From contig OZ231126.1 of assembly GCA_965153355.1 (NCBI GenBank), positions 75,082,001 to 75,146,000 on the forward strand: a stretch of DNA of 64,000 bases, given 5' to 3'. The position numbers and the translations under genes were made by a program. This stretch comes from Flaccisagitta enflata. Lineage: Eukaryota; Chaetognatha; Sagittoidea; Aphragmophora. The notes under the pieces are model-generated. The model saw nothing but the letters and a program-made list of their open reading frames with translations, had not been told where the DNA came from and searched no databases. This document shows, in pieces, positions 11,146 to 22,017 of the stretch. Position 1 is the first letter of the stretch, and every line of letters begins with the position of its first letter.

Positions 11146-12411
11146 AAATGGTTTCTCATGTATCTTAAAAGGTCCCAGAAAAAATTTAAGCAGATATTTT
11201 TAAAAAATGCTAGTACTGTTTAAAATGACCTGGTTAATGAAAAAAGTAAAGAGGCTGTTTGCATGAAAAATTCTACTAAGAGTAACTGGAAAAAAGTTAA
11301 ATGTATTTAAAAATGCATGGTGAATCTATTTCAGATGGTTTAAGGGTCCTATAAGGGGGCCCCTAGAAACGCACCAAAAAGACTTTCCATAAATGGCCTG
11401 TTTTTGCTATATTTGGTAAAAAGAAATTTATCAATGACACTCCAACCTTCTAAAATTTAAGGTAAGAATACTTCTTGATGAAAGAGACTGAAAAAAAGAA
11501 TCATGATGGTAGGTGATGTTTGGGGTACCTGAAAGGCCCAAAAACGGGTGATAAAACAATGATACAAATTTCTTAATCATTGTGCTTTAAAAATGCTTGG
11601 ATTTATTCAAAAAATTGAAATAGAACTTTGCATTTAATGCAAATAGCTCACTGTTAATTTTTGGTTCCTTAATTGGAGTATTTCATGAAAAAAATAGAAA
11701 TCCACAAAATTGCCCCCCCCCCACCTCTGTAAATTCAATTTTCATTTTCATTTAAACCAGTGTTATTTAAAAAATGGTTGTTCCTGCATGTGAACAGTAA
11801 ACAGAAAGATGATCAACTTTACAGCACCGGTATGACTCAAATTTTTTAGGAATCCAAGCATTTTTGGATGCGCGGTGAATAAAAAAATGATATCTTTATG
11901 TTTTACGGGCCCTTTTTGGGCCTTTTTAGGTACCCCAACCATCACCTACCATCATGATTCTCTTTCCATCAGTCTCTTACATCAAGAAGTATAGCCCAAA
12001 AAAATTTGGAAGGATTGGGTCTCTTTGAACAAGAAATTTTTACAAAAAAAAGCCAAAATAGGTCATTTTTAGCTTTTTTTTGGGGGTGTTTCCAGGGGCC
12101 CCCATATAGAGCCCCCAAACCACCAGTAATGGATTCCCCATGCATTTTCTTTTTAATATGTCTATTTTCCAGGTACTTTTAGTATAATTTTTCAGTACTA
12201 CAGCCTTGAAGTTACAAAATTGTTTTTTTTTTTTTTCATTTACCAGGTCATTTTGAACCGTAATAACTCGGCCATTTTTTGGAAATATCTGCTGAAATTT
12301 TTTCTGGGATCTCCCAAGATGCATGACTAACCATTTTCAAAAAAAAAAAATGGATTCAGGGACCTTGAAATAGTGTTTTCATGTAAGAAAACTCAAAAAT
12401 TGTTTTTTTTG

Positions 12412-12470
12412 TCCCCGACGAACAGTTTTCGTCGGTGACTATGTGATAGCAGTGATGCGTTGTCTGTGGG
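12412..12470. repeat. Hairpin-containing segment
   Basis: Contains gacgaacagttttcgtcggt, whose ends can pair, followed by a gtctgtgg tandem. It may be the left end of another palindrome-ended repeat, but no partner was located with confidence. Confidence 0.3.
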
Positions 12471-12599
12471 TCTGTGGGTCTGTTTAAAACCTTTGATATT
12501 TCTGGAACCAGACTTCAGAATTTTATGAAACTTTGCTGGTGTTGTTTATAGGTCAATAGGAGCTTGTGTGCCAATTTTCAAAAAAATTCATAAACTTTT

Positions 12600-13160
12600 A
12601 CTACCCTTTGCCTATTATTTTTGTAGTAATATTTAGCTGGGACTTAGATGGTTTACATAGGTAGAGGGTAGTAAAAATTTATGAATTTTTTTTATATTTG
12701 GTATACAAGTAGAGGGTAGTAAATAAACAACCCCTGCAAAATTCGAATTAAATCTGAAGTCTGGTTTATGAGATATTAGCTTATTTATGTAGTAGTATGT
12801 TGCTAGGACTTAGGCAATTTACATAGGCAAAGGGTAGTAAAAGTATGTGAATTTTTTTTTAATTTGGTACACAAGTAGAGGGTAGTAAATAAACAACCCC
12901 TGCAAAATTCGAATTAAATCTGAAGTCTGGTTTATGAGATATTAGCTTATTTATGTAGTAATATGTTACTATGACTTAAGCAGTTTACATAGGCAAAGGG
13001 TAGCAAAGTTATGTGAATTCTTTTTTAATTTGGTATACAAGTAAAGGATATCATTTGAACTGCCCCTGCAAAATTCGAATTAAATCTGAAGTCTGGTTTA
13101 TAAGATATTAGCTTATTAATGTAGTGATATGTTACTAGGACTTAGGCGATTTATATAGAG
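12600..13160. repeat. Tandem repeat of about 175 bp, three to four copies
   Basis: Units share aacaacccctgcaaaattcg, aagtctggtttatgagatatt and acttaggcaatttacatagg in the same order. Later copies diverge. No coding signal. Confidence 0.85.
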
Positions 13161-13244
13161 GATTGGAGTTGATGATGAATTCTTTTACTTGCTCATTTAT
13201 TACATTCTTATTTTTCTTTAGGTTTGCAAATCATAGATTTCAAG

Positions 13245-13455
13245 ATTCATCTTCAACTACTGTCATCATCTTCAACTACTGTCATCATCTTCAACTACCG
13301 TCATCATCTTCAACTACTGTCATCATCTTCAACTACTGTCATCATCTTCAACTACTGTCATCATCTTCAACTACTGTCATCATCTTCAACTACTGTCATC
13401 ATCTTCAACTACTGTCATCATCCTTGACTACTGTCATCATCCTCAACTACTAAAT
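13245..13455. repeat. 18-bp minisatellite (ttcaactactgtcatcat)
   Basis: About eleven tandem units with few changes. Further copies at 13560-13635 are separated from this array by an A/T-rich run of tttttgaaaaa blocks that extends to about 13850. Confidence 0.95.
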
Positions 13456-13995
13456 TTTTAAAAAAAATCTTGTAAAAATTTTTTTAAAAAATTTTTTGAA
13501 AAATTTTTTTAGAAAAATTTTTTGAAAAATTTTTTTGAAAAATTTAAAAAAAAAAACTTTTTTGAACTTCAATTACTGTCATCATCTTCAACTACTGTCA
13601 TCATCCTTGACTACTGTCATCATCCTCGACTACTAAATTTAAAAAAAAAAAATCTTTTAAAAATTTTTTTTGAAAATTGTTTGAAAAATTTTTTGGAAAA
13701 ATTTTTTAGAAAAATCTTTTTTTGAAAATTATTTGAAAAATTTTTTTGAAAAAAATTTTTTGAAAATTTTTTTTTTTAATTTTTTTTTTTTTTTTTTTTG
13801 AAATTTTTTGTAAAAATTTTTAATTGTTTTTTCTTAGATTTTTGTTGTCATTATCATTCATTGTTGTCATCATCATCATCCACTATTGTTATCATTATCA
13901 AGGTTTGTCATCATTAAAACAATACTGAATATTTTTTTTCTTGAAATTGCTGTCTTGTCGTATATCTCATCAAGTTGCGTTTACGCAACGAGAAA

Positions 13996-14046
13996 GCTTC
14001 AAAAATTACAGTCCCCAGTCGGGGACTGTAATTTTGAAGCTTTTTT
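13996..14046. repeat. Near-perfect 48-bp palindrome
   Basis: aaagcttcaaaaattacagt is followed by ccccagtcgggg and then its reverse complement with one base missing. As DNA or RNA it would form a stem of more than 20 pairs. It abuts the right arm of the 5-kb foldback element. Confidence 0.85.
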
Positions 14047-14689
14047 TGGTCGAATTTTGTTTTTTTTAGCATAATTTCAACATGAAGCTGTTCAAAAGTG
14101 GCCACAAAACTTTGCAGGAAGCTTGTTGCATAAAATGAGAAGTTCCATTTCAAATTTTGTAGGAATCCAAGCATTTTTAGACGCGCAATGAATAAAAAAG
14201 TGATATTTTTATGTTTTACGGGCCCTTTTTGGGCCTTTTTAGGTACCCCAACCATCACTTACCATGATGATCATTTTTTTTTCAGTCTCTTACATCAAGA
14301 AGTATTACCACCAAAAAAATTTGGGGGTTGGGGTCTCATTAAGCAAAAAATTTTCAACAAAAATAGCCAAAATAGGCTATTTTTGGCTGTTTTTTTTTGG
14401 TGCGTTTCTAGGGGCCCCCTCGTAGGGCCCTAAAAACATCAAAAATGGATTCCTGATGCAATTTTACATAGAAATCACTTTTTTTTTGCCACCCTCAAAG
14501 GTTTTTTTTTTTTTACATGCTAGCTGAAGATATGCATGTGAGGGGTATCTTTTATATGGAAGGCTACCAAAATGCTAAATTTGACTAAAAATGGAGATAT
14601 TCATTGCTTATATCTGTTTGGAAGTCTTTGAAAATGACTCGTTGTGTTGGAGCTAGTCACTGAATCACGAACTTTGAGCTGGAAATGAG

Positions 14690-15245
14690 GCCAGTAAGGC
14701 CCCATTCCAATGAAGCACGACTTCGTGCTTCAGTGGAATGAAACAAAAAGTTAATCCAGCTTTTTTTTGATTGGTCACTACAATTCATTTCAGTGCAATT
14801 AGAAATTTTTTTTATTTCTCTTTTTAAAATAAATATAGGTTTTTCTTTTTGTCATAAATTATTATCTTTAGAAAATATCTCTTATTTTCTTTTCTTTTTT
14901 TAAAGTTTTTTTTTCATGACAAAAATTTTTTCCTATCACATGAATTTATGTCGTCATGGAAGAAAAAGAGTTTTCCCCACATAAAAACATAGTGGATGTA
15001 AAAAAATTATTTTTTTAAACATTCTCTTTATTTACTAAGTCTATTTGGGTGAAAAGAAAAAGAAAGAGTTAAAAAGAAAGGAGATGATTTCTTCAGATAA
15101 AAGTAAATGAAGATTACTTGGATCATCTTTGCTACAATGACAAAATCAGTTATTTCCAATTCCACTGAAGCTCAAATTGTAAAAAGCACTAGTAGTCATT
15201 CTTCATCCACTGAAGCACGTCGAGCTTCAGTGGAATTTATTTTAA
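14690..15245. repeat. Segment bounded by palindromic TCCACTGAAGC motifs
   Basis: Palindromes built on tgaagcacg/cttcagtgga occur at about 14705-14745, 15165-15180 and 15205-15238. The AT-rich interval between them lacks coding signal. It may be a small inverted-repeat element. Confidence 0.5.
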
Positions 15246-15394
15246 CTCAAGCAAAATGGCAAATGGTTGCCTGATTGTGTTGTATCATTTCATCATTTTA
15301 CCTAACATTTCTGTCCAAATCTCTTCTGAAAAGTGTAATACTAAGAAACAAGGCCAAGTAGGCCAATAAGTTGCGACATGTGGATCATCAAACA

Positions 15395-15500
15395 AATGCG
15401 TTACCAACCAACCGACGGACAAAGCCGGTTATAGAGGCGCTTTGTCGCCCCTAAAAAAGAGGTTGGGGGCGCTTTTAGGAGGGGGGCGCTAAATAGAATC
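15395..15500 (-). mobile_element. Fragment of dispersed palindrome-ended element
   Basis: Contains accaaccgacggacaaagcc and a gaggcgctttgtcgcc hairpin resembling the family's left end in minus orientation. The remainder is missing. Confidence 0.4.
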
Positions 15501-15560
15501 AGCATAACAGAGAGTCCGAGCAGAGTTGAGTCCCCAAGGTCTGCCGTTGTAGTTGTTGTA
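15488..15560 (+). pseudogene. Degenerate copy 4 of the Piezo exon 2 tail plus GTT tract
   Basis: agaatcagcataacagagagtccgagcagagtt...ccaaggtctgc resembles the last bases of the giant Piezo exon and its donor (agaatcag.. agagagtctgagcagagtc..accaaggtctgt) with a small insertion. GTT/GTA triplets follow, as at the original. It lies in the intron between Piezo exons 2 and 3. Confidence 0.6.
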
Positions 15561-15599
15561 GTTGTAGACTGGTTGTTGTCCATGTCGATGTCGATGCGA

Positions 15600-15695
15600 T
15601 AAGAATGGCCAAAAGGAACCAGGATTTCGGAGAATTTGAGCCGTCTTCGAGTCCACTTGATGTTGTTGTTGTTGTTGTCGTTGTTGTTGTTGTAG
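15600..15695 (+). pseudogene. Degenerate copy 5 of the Piezo exon 2 tail plus GTT tract
   Basis: aagaatggccaaaaggaaccaggatttcgg matches the start of the DWPRG unit and is followed by gagaatttgagc and then a GTT tract. The frame is lost. Confidence 0.5.
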
Positions 15696-15699
15696 CAGG

Positions 15700-16030
15700 G
15701 GTGTATATAGTTGCACGACCTTTGATTTCTTTCCCCCTGGTCCTTTGATTTTCTTCCCCGCGGGGTTGAACTTCATTTGATTTTCTTCCCCAAATACCAC
15801 ATATATATAAATATATCAGTTTAAATAGTGTAAAATTGTGTTGTAGTACCTAAAGTACTGCCAAAAGTGTAAAATATTCTATATTTTTCATCTTTTCATT
15901 AATGGTTGACCACTAAAAGCAAAAGACAAAAGAACGATACCTTATCTACTACAACACCTTGATGTCCTTCTCCATTTGCAAATCCTTTGATTTTATTTTC
16001 CCCCCTGCCGGGAAGGGGGGAATATGCAAC
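15700..16030. repeat. Dispersed T-rich repeat, copy 2
   Basis: Second copy of the ttgattttcttccccg repeat described at 1-310, including ccaaaagtgtaaaatattct. Confidence 0.5.
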
Positions 16031-16069
16031 TATATACAAGCCTGTGTTGTTGTTTTCGTTGTTGTTCAT

Positions 16070-16077
16070 GTTGTTAA

Positions 16078-16170
<93 letters not shown>
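16070..16170. repeat. (GTT)n microsatellite
   Basis: About 100 bp of GTT triplets. Confidence 0.97.
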
Positions 16171-16171
<1 letters not shown>

Positions 16172-16269
16172 AATCTGTATGGCCATTGATGGGTATGTGT
16201 AGTATGTACACTCTCAAATGCAATCGTATCTCCGCTTTGCATGTTTATTTGTCCCAAGTCTTCAAGCGC

Positions 16270-16925
16270 CTTGAGGATGATAAAAAATCTCAGAATCAAG
16301 TCAAAGTTTTGGGATTTTACTGTCCATCCCATACTAGACCAATTTTGACCCCAGGTATCCGAATTTGCAGTCAAAAATGGTCTCAGGTCAATATTTCGAT
16401 CGACTACAGCTACATTTCTCAGGTCAAAATACTATATAAGGTCAAATTTTCAAAATTGGAAATTTGTCAATCTGATTGCAGATTCAAAATCCTTGGAAAA
16501 AACTATGATAAGAAAGTGTCTTTCTTTTTTTTAAATTTGTAGTGGAACATAGTCAAAATTTGCGTCAACCATCAAAAATAGAGTAATATTGCTCTTTTGT
16601 CTAAATTTGACCTTATTTTGGTTGATAATGTTAATTTTGAGTATGTTCTAATCAAAATTTTCAAAAAAGAAAGACACTTTCTTCACACAGTTTTTTGCAA
16701 GGATTTTGAATCTGCAATCAGATTGACAAATTTCCAATTTTGAAAATTTGACCTTATATGGCAATATGACCTGAGAAATGTAGCCGTAGTCGATGGAAAT
16801 ATTGACCTGAGACCATTTTTGGCTGCAGATTTGGATTCCTGGGGTCAAAATTGGTAAAGTATAGGATGGACAGTAAAATCCCAGAATTTTGACTTGATCC
16901 TGAGATTTTTTATTGAGGATGATTT
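16270..16925. mobile_element. Foldback element with about 250-bp inverted arms
   Basis: Arms 16270-16525 and 16665-16925 are inverted copies: aaaatctcagaatcaagtca is answered by tgacttgatcctgagatttt, and gtcaaattttcaaaattgg by ccaattttgaaaatttgac. The spacer is about 140 bp. The two similar 60-110-codon open frames in opposite arms are products of the repeat. Confidence 0.85.
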
Positions 16926-16992
16926 TAAATCGATTACAAATTTACAATTCAAATTGTTAGCTGATTTTTGATAGGTCTGGTATACACTTTTT

Positions 16993-17198
16993 AGTCGCGT
17001 GCACGCGACTCTACAACCCGCTTTGTCTCGGTCGGTTGGTCGGTTGGTCGGTTGGTTGGTCCATCGGTCACGTTTTACTTTTTTTTCACGATTTTACTTT
17101 TTTGACCCCACTGCTCATGCCCAAATGGTCTGGTGACCGCAAATATGGCCCCTGCCCACCCGCACGCGACTTCGGTAGCCGTGTATCCGGCCTTGTTT
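16993..17198 (+). mobile_element. Dispersed palindrome-ended element, full copy
   Basis: Starts agtcgcgtgcacgcgactct, has a cggtcggttggt tract, a tttactttttttcacgattt core and the cccctgcccacccgcacgcg block, and ends gtagccgtgtatccggcctt. The outer nine bases are inverted complements. Confidence 0.85.
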
Positions 17199-17900
17199 TA
17201 TTTTATAAGCACGCACTTTTTTTGGCCGAGGCTGAGCGTGCTTAGCAAAGTATCATTTTTGAGGCTGAAATGTGCTTAAATGCGTGCTTACCATTTATCA
17301 ATAAGTATCCTGTTCAGTATACTGTCAGAGAACAAAGTACACAGTAGGATATAGAAAACAGTATAGCATAGAGTATTGTATAGTGTAGAATAAAGAATAG
17401 AATAGAATACAGTAATGAATGTATTCTGTATAAAAAAATATACAGTATCTTTTACTGACATTGTCCTACTTTCATATAAACTATGGAATGAGATTAGTAT
17501 CTTGATTTGATACAAATTTTTAAAAGATTTTTAATGATATTGAGTATCATAATATCATTCTTTTTTGATAGTCCTTGTTACAGCAATAAATTCTTTTTAA
17601 CAATAGCATCTAAGCAATAATATTCTTAAATGTTTTTAAAAATTTAACTATTTTTATCACTATAAAAATCTTGAATTGATATTATTGATGATTTCAATTT
17701 TTATCAAAGTTTCCATTGGTTTTTGTCAAATTCCAACCAAAAATATCCAAAAATTAATATATCTTTGTTAATTCACCAAGAATTTTTTTCAAATCCGAAA
17801 TCTCAGCCAAAAGCGTGCTTAGTAATGTGCTTAGATTTTTCTCAATATCTGATGCTGGGCGTGCTTATAAACGAGATGCTTATATAAAATAAAGGTGTAT
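17199..17900. mobile_element. AT-rich element with ATAAGCACGC-type inverted ends
   Basis: Left end tattttataagcacgc and right end gcttatataaaata can pair; gtgcttagc recurs inside in both orientations. It resembles the shorter element at 18858-19014. No gene is visible. Confidence 0.5.
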
Positions 17901-18081
17901 GGTAGAGTAGTAGTTCCAAACGTGAAATCGTCATTTTGGCACAAAGCTTTCGCAAAATTATTCTAAACTCATAAATTTCAATACATTACTGATTCTGTTA
18001 ACAAGCAAATTCGATCATCAAAACTCTTTCGCAGGACAACGGAACGACCAACAGACCCACCCAATTAAAAAAAAAGTTTTT

Positions 18082-18275
18082 AGTCGCGTGCACGCGACTC
18101 TACAACCCGCTATGTCCGTCGGTCGGTCGGTCGGTCGGTTGGTCCGTCACGTTTTACTTTTTTTGTGATTTTATTTTTTTGACCCCACTGATCCTGCCCA
18201 AATGGTCTAGTGACCTCAAATGTGGCCCCTGCCCACCCGCACGCGACTTCGGTTGCCGTGTATCCGGCCTTGTTT
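18082..18275 (+). mobile_element. Dispersed palindrome-ended element, full copy
   Basis: Same order of blocks as at 16993, with perfect left palindrome GTCGCGTGCACGCGAC and right end GCACGCGACTTCGG...CCGGCCTTG. Confidence 0.85.
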
Positions 18276-18441
18276 TTAGTAGATAGAGTTGCAAGCTTCC
18301 GCACACTTTTCAGATGAAACACGCCAATATATTTCACCTTAAACCACCATCATTTGACTAAATTTAACATTTTGACGTTCATTATCTTTTGTTTTCTTTA
18401 TTCTTCCCATCCTACTCACCGCGCCTCCGATGGTGATACAG

Positions 18442-18558
18442 TTAATCAATTCGGCTCTGAGTTCCGGAACAAAAGCTGCTTTGAAAGAAGCCAAGAAGAA
18501 GACCCCGGATTCGTCGGCGAGGGAATCCATTGGGGGATCCGTCTCTGGGTCGCCGAAG
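18442..18558 (+). CDS. piezo: Piezo channel, exon 3 of window
   Basis: A 117-base exon, 39 codons, phase 0 at both ends, matching the phase-0 end of the giant exon. It runs from acceptor ggtgatacag to donor AAG|gtgaaa. The peptide begins LINSALSSGTKAALKEAKKK and continues TPDSSARESIGGSVSGSPK, a helical basic stretch followed by a Ser/Gly linker. Position in order and phase support membership in Piezo. Similarity to the Arg/Ala-rich helix of vertebrate clasp linkers is only general. The polypyrimidine tract is weak. Confidence 0.5.
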
Positions 18559-18607
18559 GTGAAACAATTCACTCTCTTTTCTGGGTTGCAAAAGTAATGA
18601 GCATATA

Positions 18608-18793
18608 CAGTCGAACCCCGGTCTAACGGATCCGCCAGCAACGGAATTCCCCCTATGTGTAACAGACGCAAATTTATAGTCCCTTTAACTTTTCTTTAGT
18701 TTTCTTTGTTGGCATAAGTGCCCACATAACAGAATTCCGTGTAAAACAGAAAAAAATTGTTGGTCCCTGAAATCCGTTGGAGCGGGATTTAAT
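18608..18793. mobile_element. Tigger/pogo-like MITE
   Basis: Begins TA then cagtcgaaccccggtctaac and ends atccgttggagcgggat, the inverted counterpart. Such ends are characteristic of non-autonomous Tc1/mariner-Tigger elements. Related copies are at about 34037-34212 and 42335-42400. It starts about 50 bp downstream of the Piezo exon at 18442. Confidence 0.75.
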
Positions 18794-18857
18794 TATGGTC
18801 TTTTTTAAAGCATAATTTTTTTAGGGCTAATAACGAATGCAGAAGGTTCAAAAGATA

Positions 18858-19014
18858 CACTTTTTATTTTTTATAAGAACGTCATTTTTTGGCCGAAGCC
18901 TTCAAAGGAGATAGAGATAGCTACTGATAAAATAACTATGATGGTCTTAATTTTGGGGCAATTTCAAGCCTTGATGTTCTTATAAACTTGGTTCTTATAA
19001 AAAAATAAAAAGTG
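18858..19014. mobile_element. TA-flanked MITE
   Basis: Inverted ends CACTTTTTATTTTTTATAAG and CTTATAAAAAAATAAAAAGTG, each bordered by TA, about 157 bp. The inside contains ttcttataaacttgg. Confidence 0.8.
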
Positions 19015-19176
19015 TACTAGAATCTTTTGCCTTTTTACAGCATGCACATCCAATCCAGCAAAATAAGGTGGTAGGCCGTCAGCTTGAAGTTTCCATTAAG
19101 TGTAGCTCAAGTGATGTGATGCTCTAGGAACTCGATGTCTTAATTCTCTTAAACCACCCCCCCCCGCATAAATCAG

Positions 19177-19630
19177 CTGCGTCGAAAATCTCTGCGTCAC
19201 TCCATTTCCGGAGATTCAACCGGAAGCGCGCGTCGAGCCGCCGGAAGCGTTGGTGGACCTGGAAGCGGTCGTGGCAGATCCGCTTCCGACGTGTCCTTCA
19301 TGTCGCCGCCTTCAAAGGGACTCTCAACCAAAACAACGCCGTCAAAATTGGCGCCTTTTGAGGCGGCAAAGGAAGAGGAAGAGGATGAGGAGGAGATGGG
19401 GATGAAGGGCGCCATTGGTGGGGGTGCCGGTGAGGCATCGAAAGACGCCGCGGCCCCGGAAGACGTCGAAATCTCCGAGGAAAAACAGGCCGCCGGCGGA
19501 GGAGTTGACAGAGGAGAAGGTGATGATCAGGGAGAAATCAAAAAGAAGAAGATGAAGAAGAGCGAAACAAACCTTTTGCAACTGGAAGAGGAGGAGGACA
19601 AGGAAGGAAAACATGTGACCATTGCACTGA
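19177..19630 (+). CDS. piezo: Piezo channel, exon 4 of window (3' end uncertain)
   Basis: Acceptor cgcataaatcag leads in phase 0 to LRRKSLRHSISGDSTGSARR, a Ser/Gly/Arg-rich stretch. MSPPSKGLSTKTTPSKLAPF and acidic/basic stretches (EEEEDEEEMGMKG; KKKKMKKSETNLLQLEEEE) follow. The frame is open to a TAA at 19651. The next exon needs a phase-1 partner; the only GT in that phase seen is ctga|gtgcta at 19631, a poor donor, so the 3' boundary is tentative. Base composition is distinctly more GC-rich than the surroundings, as expected of coding sequence. Confidence 0.5.
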
Positions 19631-19826
19631 GTGCTATGTTTTCCCGCAGCTAAAGAAGATTAACAAGAGTTCATGTCCGTCCGTCCATCCATCGGCCCGT
19701 CTGAACCACTTGGGCTTGTTTACAAAAGATGATGAGATCGAGAATCTTATCCTTCATGCGATATCAGAGAGCTTTTATTGTTTGCGTTAATAGGCTATTC
19801 TTTAATAAAACAGGATTGAGGTGCCA

Positions 19827-19890
19827 TCTGTTCTCCTTAACTATAACTTAAGACCTTAATTTGTTCTCCTTAACTATAACTTAAGACCTT
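19827..19890. repeat. 32-bp direct tandem duplication
   Basis: tctccttaactataacttaa followed by gacctta occurs twice in immediate succession in the intron before Piezo exon 5. Confidence 0.9.
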
Positions 19891-20008
19891 AAAAAGCGAA
19901 TCGAGATGTTATGGATCAAATTTTTCGTATCTGGAAAAACATCTGAATTAACATCTAGATCAACATTGAGATTAACGTTCAAAACTTTTTTTTTTCACTT
20001 TATCATAG

Positions 20009-20206
20009 GATCTCCCAAAGACATTGTCGATGGACTGCAAGAAGGTGATGGTGAAAAACGCCAAGAAGGAGAAGAGGGAGGAGGAGGAGGCGGCGGCGGC
20101 GACGACTGCGGCGGCGTGGACAAAAAAGAGGCGGAATCGTGGGATGAAGAATTTGTCAATCTAGACCCTACTTACAAAGACACATGCTGGGAGAAAACTA
20201 AAAGAG
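20009..20206 (+). CDS. piezo: Piezo channel, exon 5 of window
   Basis: A strong polypyrimidine tract and acceptor (tatcatag) precede 198 bases ending at donor AGAG|gtaggt. In phase 1 it reads SPKDIVDGLQEGDGEKRQEG, a Gly/Asp-rich stretch, then SWDEEFVNLDPTYKDTCWEK and TKR. The last G joins GA of the exon at 40829 to give Gly, keeping phase. The intervening intron is about 20.6 kb and holds another gene. No specific domain was recognised; this lies in the clasp linker. Confidence 0.55.
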
Positions 20207-20512
20207 GTAGGTATATGTAATGGTAAGATGATCATTATACGATTAGTTAGCTACGTATTTTTCACCTTTTGACCCTCCAAATTTCATGTTCATGTACACC
20301 GTAAGAGTAAGAATCATCCATTTTTCAGAATTCTCAGCAATGGATCAGCTGATTTTATTATCTGCGTTGGATGCAGGGGCGTATTTAAGCCCATATTCTT
20401 GGGGCAGCAAGCCAAAATCTGAGTCTCAACGAGTCTTGTGTCCCAATGATATTTCTATTACCTATGTAGCTAATTGTGCAACTGATATTACTAATTAGTA
20501 CGGCTTTTGGTC

Positions 20513-21153
20513 TACGTGTAGGAGACGACCGGACTAGAGCGATGTCTTTTGTTTTCGTTTTCAGCCGAGTCTCCGCCTCTCTCAACTATTTCTCACTCTC
20601 GCTTCTACTTCTTACGTCGAGTTATTGATTTCTTGTTGATTTATGTTGATTTATCGATGATTCTTTGATTTCTTGTTGATTTAGGGTTAAGGGTGGGTTT
20701 AGGGGTAGGGGTGGGTTTAGGGGTAGGGGTGGGTTTAGGGGTAGGGGTGGGGTTAGGGGTAGGGGTGGGTTTAGGGGTAGGGGTGGGTTTAGGGGTAGGG
20801 GTAGGGGTTTGGTTTAGGGTTAGGGGTGGGGTTAGGGGTAGGTTTAGGGTTAGGGGTAGGGGTGGGTTTAGGGTTAGGGGTGGGTTTAGGGCTAGGGGTA
20901 GGGTTAGGGGTAGGGGTGGGTTTAGGGTTACGGGTGGGTTTAGGGGTAGGGGTGGGTTTAGGGTTAGGGGTAGGGGTTGGTTTAGGGGTAGGGGTAGGTT
21001 TAGGGGTAGGGGTGGGTTTAGGGGTAGGGGTGGGTGTAGGGGTAGGGGTTTGGTAAGGGTTGTGAAAGCGAATTGCCACTAATCAAGTTGTTTCTGATTA
21101 ATCTAAGAACTCGTTAAAAACGCTAAAAAAGGTCCGGTCGTCTCCTACACGTA
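20513..21153. mobile_element. Inverted-repeat element enclosing G-rich TTAGGGG-like repeats
   Basis: Inverted ends tacgtgtaggagacgaccgg (20513) and ccggtcgtctcctacacgta (to 21153) enclose about 375 bp of tandem gggtttaggggtaggggt units at 20683-21057. The repeats resemble the animal telomere word TTAGGG but are irregular and internal. No coding capacity beyond repeat artefacts. Confidence 0.75.
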
Positions 21154-21190
21154 AGCCCGGCTTTTTAATGTAAATATTGTGTTATCATAT

Positions 21191-21366
21191 AACAAGGCCG
21201 GATACACGGCAATCCAGTCGCGGACGGTTGGGCAGGAGCAGTAATGCGAAAACCGCTCGTAATTCAAAAAAGTGACGGACCGATGGACGGACGGACGGAT
21301 GGACCGACCTACCTACCGACCTACCGACCGACACGGCAAGGTGTAGAGTCGCGTGTCCGCGACTAA
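21191..21366 (-). mobile_element. Dispersed palindrome-ended element, GTCCGCGAC subtype
   Basis: Minus orientation: aacaaggccggatacacggc at one end and gtcgcgtgtccgcgactaaa at the other. The right end in element orientation carries the matching gtccgcgac. Confidence 0.85.
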
Positions 21367-21532
21367 AAAGAAGGCTTGCTTCACTACAGAGTAAAATGTT
21401 TGCTATTTTAAGCATAAACAAGCCAAAGGATGTTTTGTCATATGATGTGAAGCATAGTTCTTATCACAAACTTTGTTACATTTTGAGCAAATGTTGTACT
21501 TTTTGCCCCTTGGGGCTAAAGCAGATATTTTT

Positions 21533-21702
21533 AGTCGCATGCATGCGACTCTACAACCCGCTCTGTCTGTTGGTCGGTTGGTCCGTCACACTTTACTTTT
21601 TTTTATGATTTTATTTCTTTGACCTCACTGCTCTTGCCCAAATAGTCTGGTGACCTAAAAAACCCGCACGCGACTTTGGTAGCCGTGTATCCGGCCTTGT
21701 TT
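21533..21702 (+). mobile_element. Dispersed palindrome-ended element, shortened copy
   Basis: Left palindrome gtcgcatgcatgcgac (both arms changed in parallel) and right end cccgcacgcgactttggtag...ccggccttgttt. Part of the core after tctggtgacc is deleted. Confidence 0.8.
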
Positions 21703-21867
21703 AGAGAGAGCTTCAATTTTTTGGTGAAAACTTGGAAATGAGAAATGATTCTGATTGATTTGGATGATGAAGAAAGTCGAGGGCATCAACCTAGACAACT
21801 ATGAATGGCGGAGGGGATGATTGATCCCTTTTAACCCCATTGTATTACGGCTGGAAACATTTCGAAC

Positions 21868-21868
21868 C

Positions 21869-21913
<45 letters not shown>

Positions 21914-21948
21914 TTCTCTCTCTCTCTCTGTCTCTCTCTCTGTCTAAC

Positions 21949-22015
<67 letters not shown>
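21868..22015. repeat. (TCTG)n and (CT)n microsatellite
   Basis: TCTG tetranucleotides pass into a CT tract. Confidence 0.95.

Positions 22016-22017
<2 letters not shown>

Larger units (their letters stand above)
9560..14550. mobile_element. Approximately 5-kb element with about 500-bp inverted arms
   Basis: Positions 9560-10085 and 14040-14550 are inverted copies of each other; landmarks are ggtacctaaaaaggccc, agggggcccctagaaacgc and gcgcgtctaaaaatgcttgg. Diverged partial copies of the same arm recur at about 10150-10770 and 11150-11650 (direct) and 11840-12370 (inverted). The centre holds tandem repeats and a nested dispersed element. No transposase frame was recognised, so it is a non-autonomous foldback-type element or a repeat-only remnant. 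Confidence 0.75.

Noticed and set aside
16186-16848. Two similar small proteins on opposite strands
   Set aside because: They are the two arms of one inverted repeat and have no splice or start signals.
20693-21082. Gly/Val- and Pro/Thr-rich proteins
   Set aside because: They arise from the TTAGGGG-like tandem repeat in every frame.
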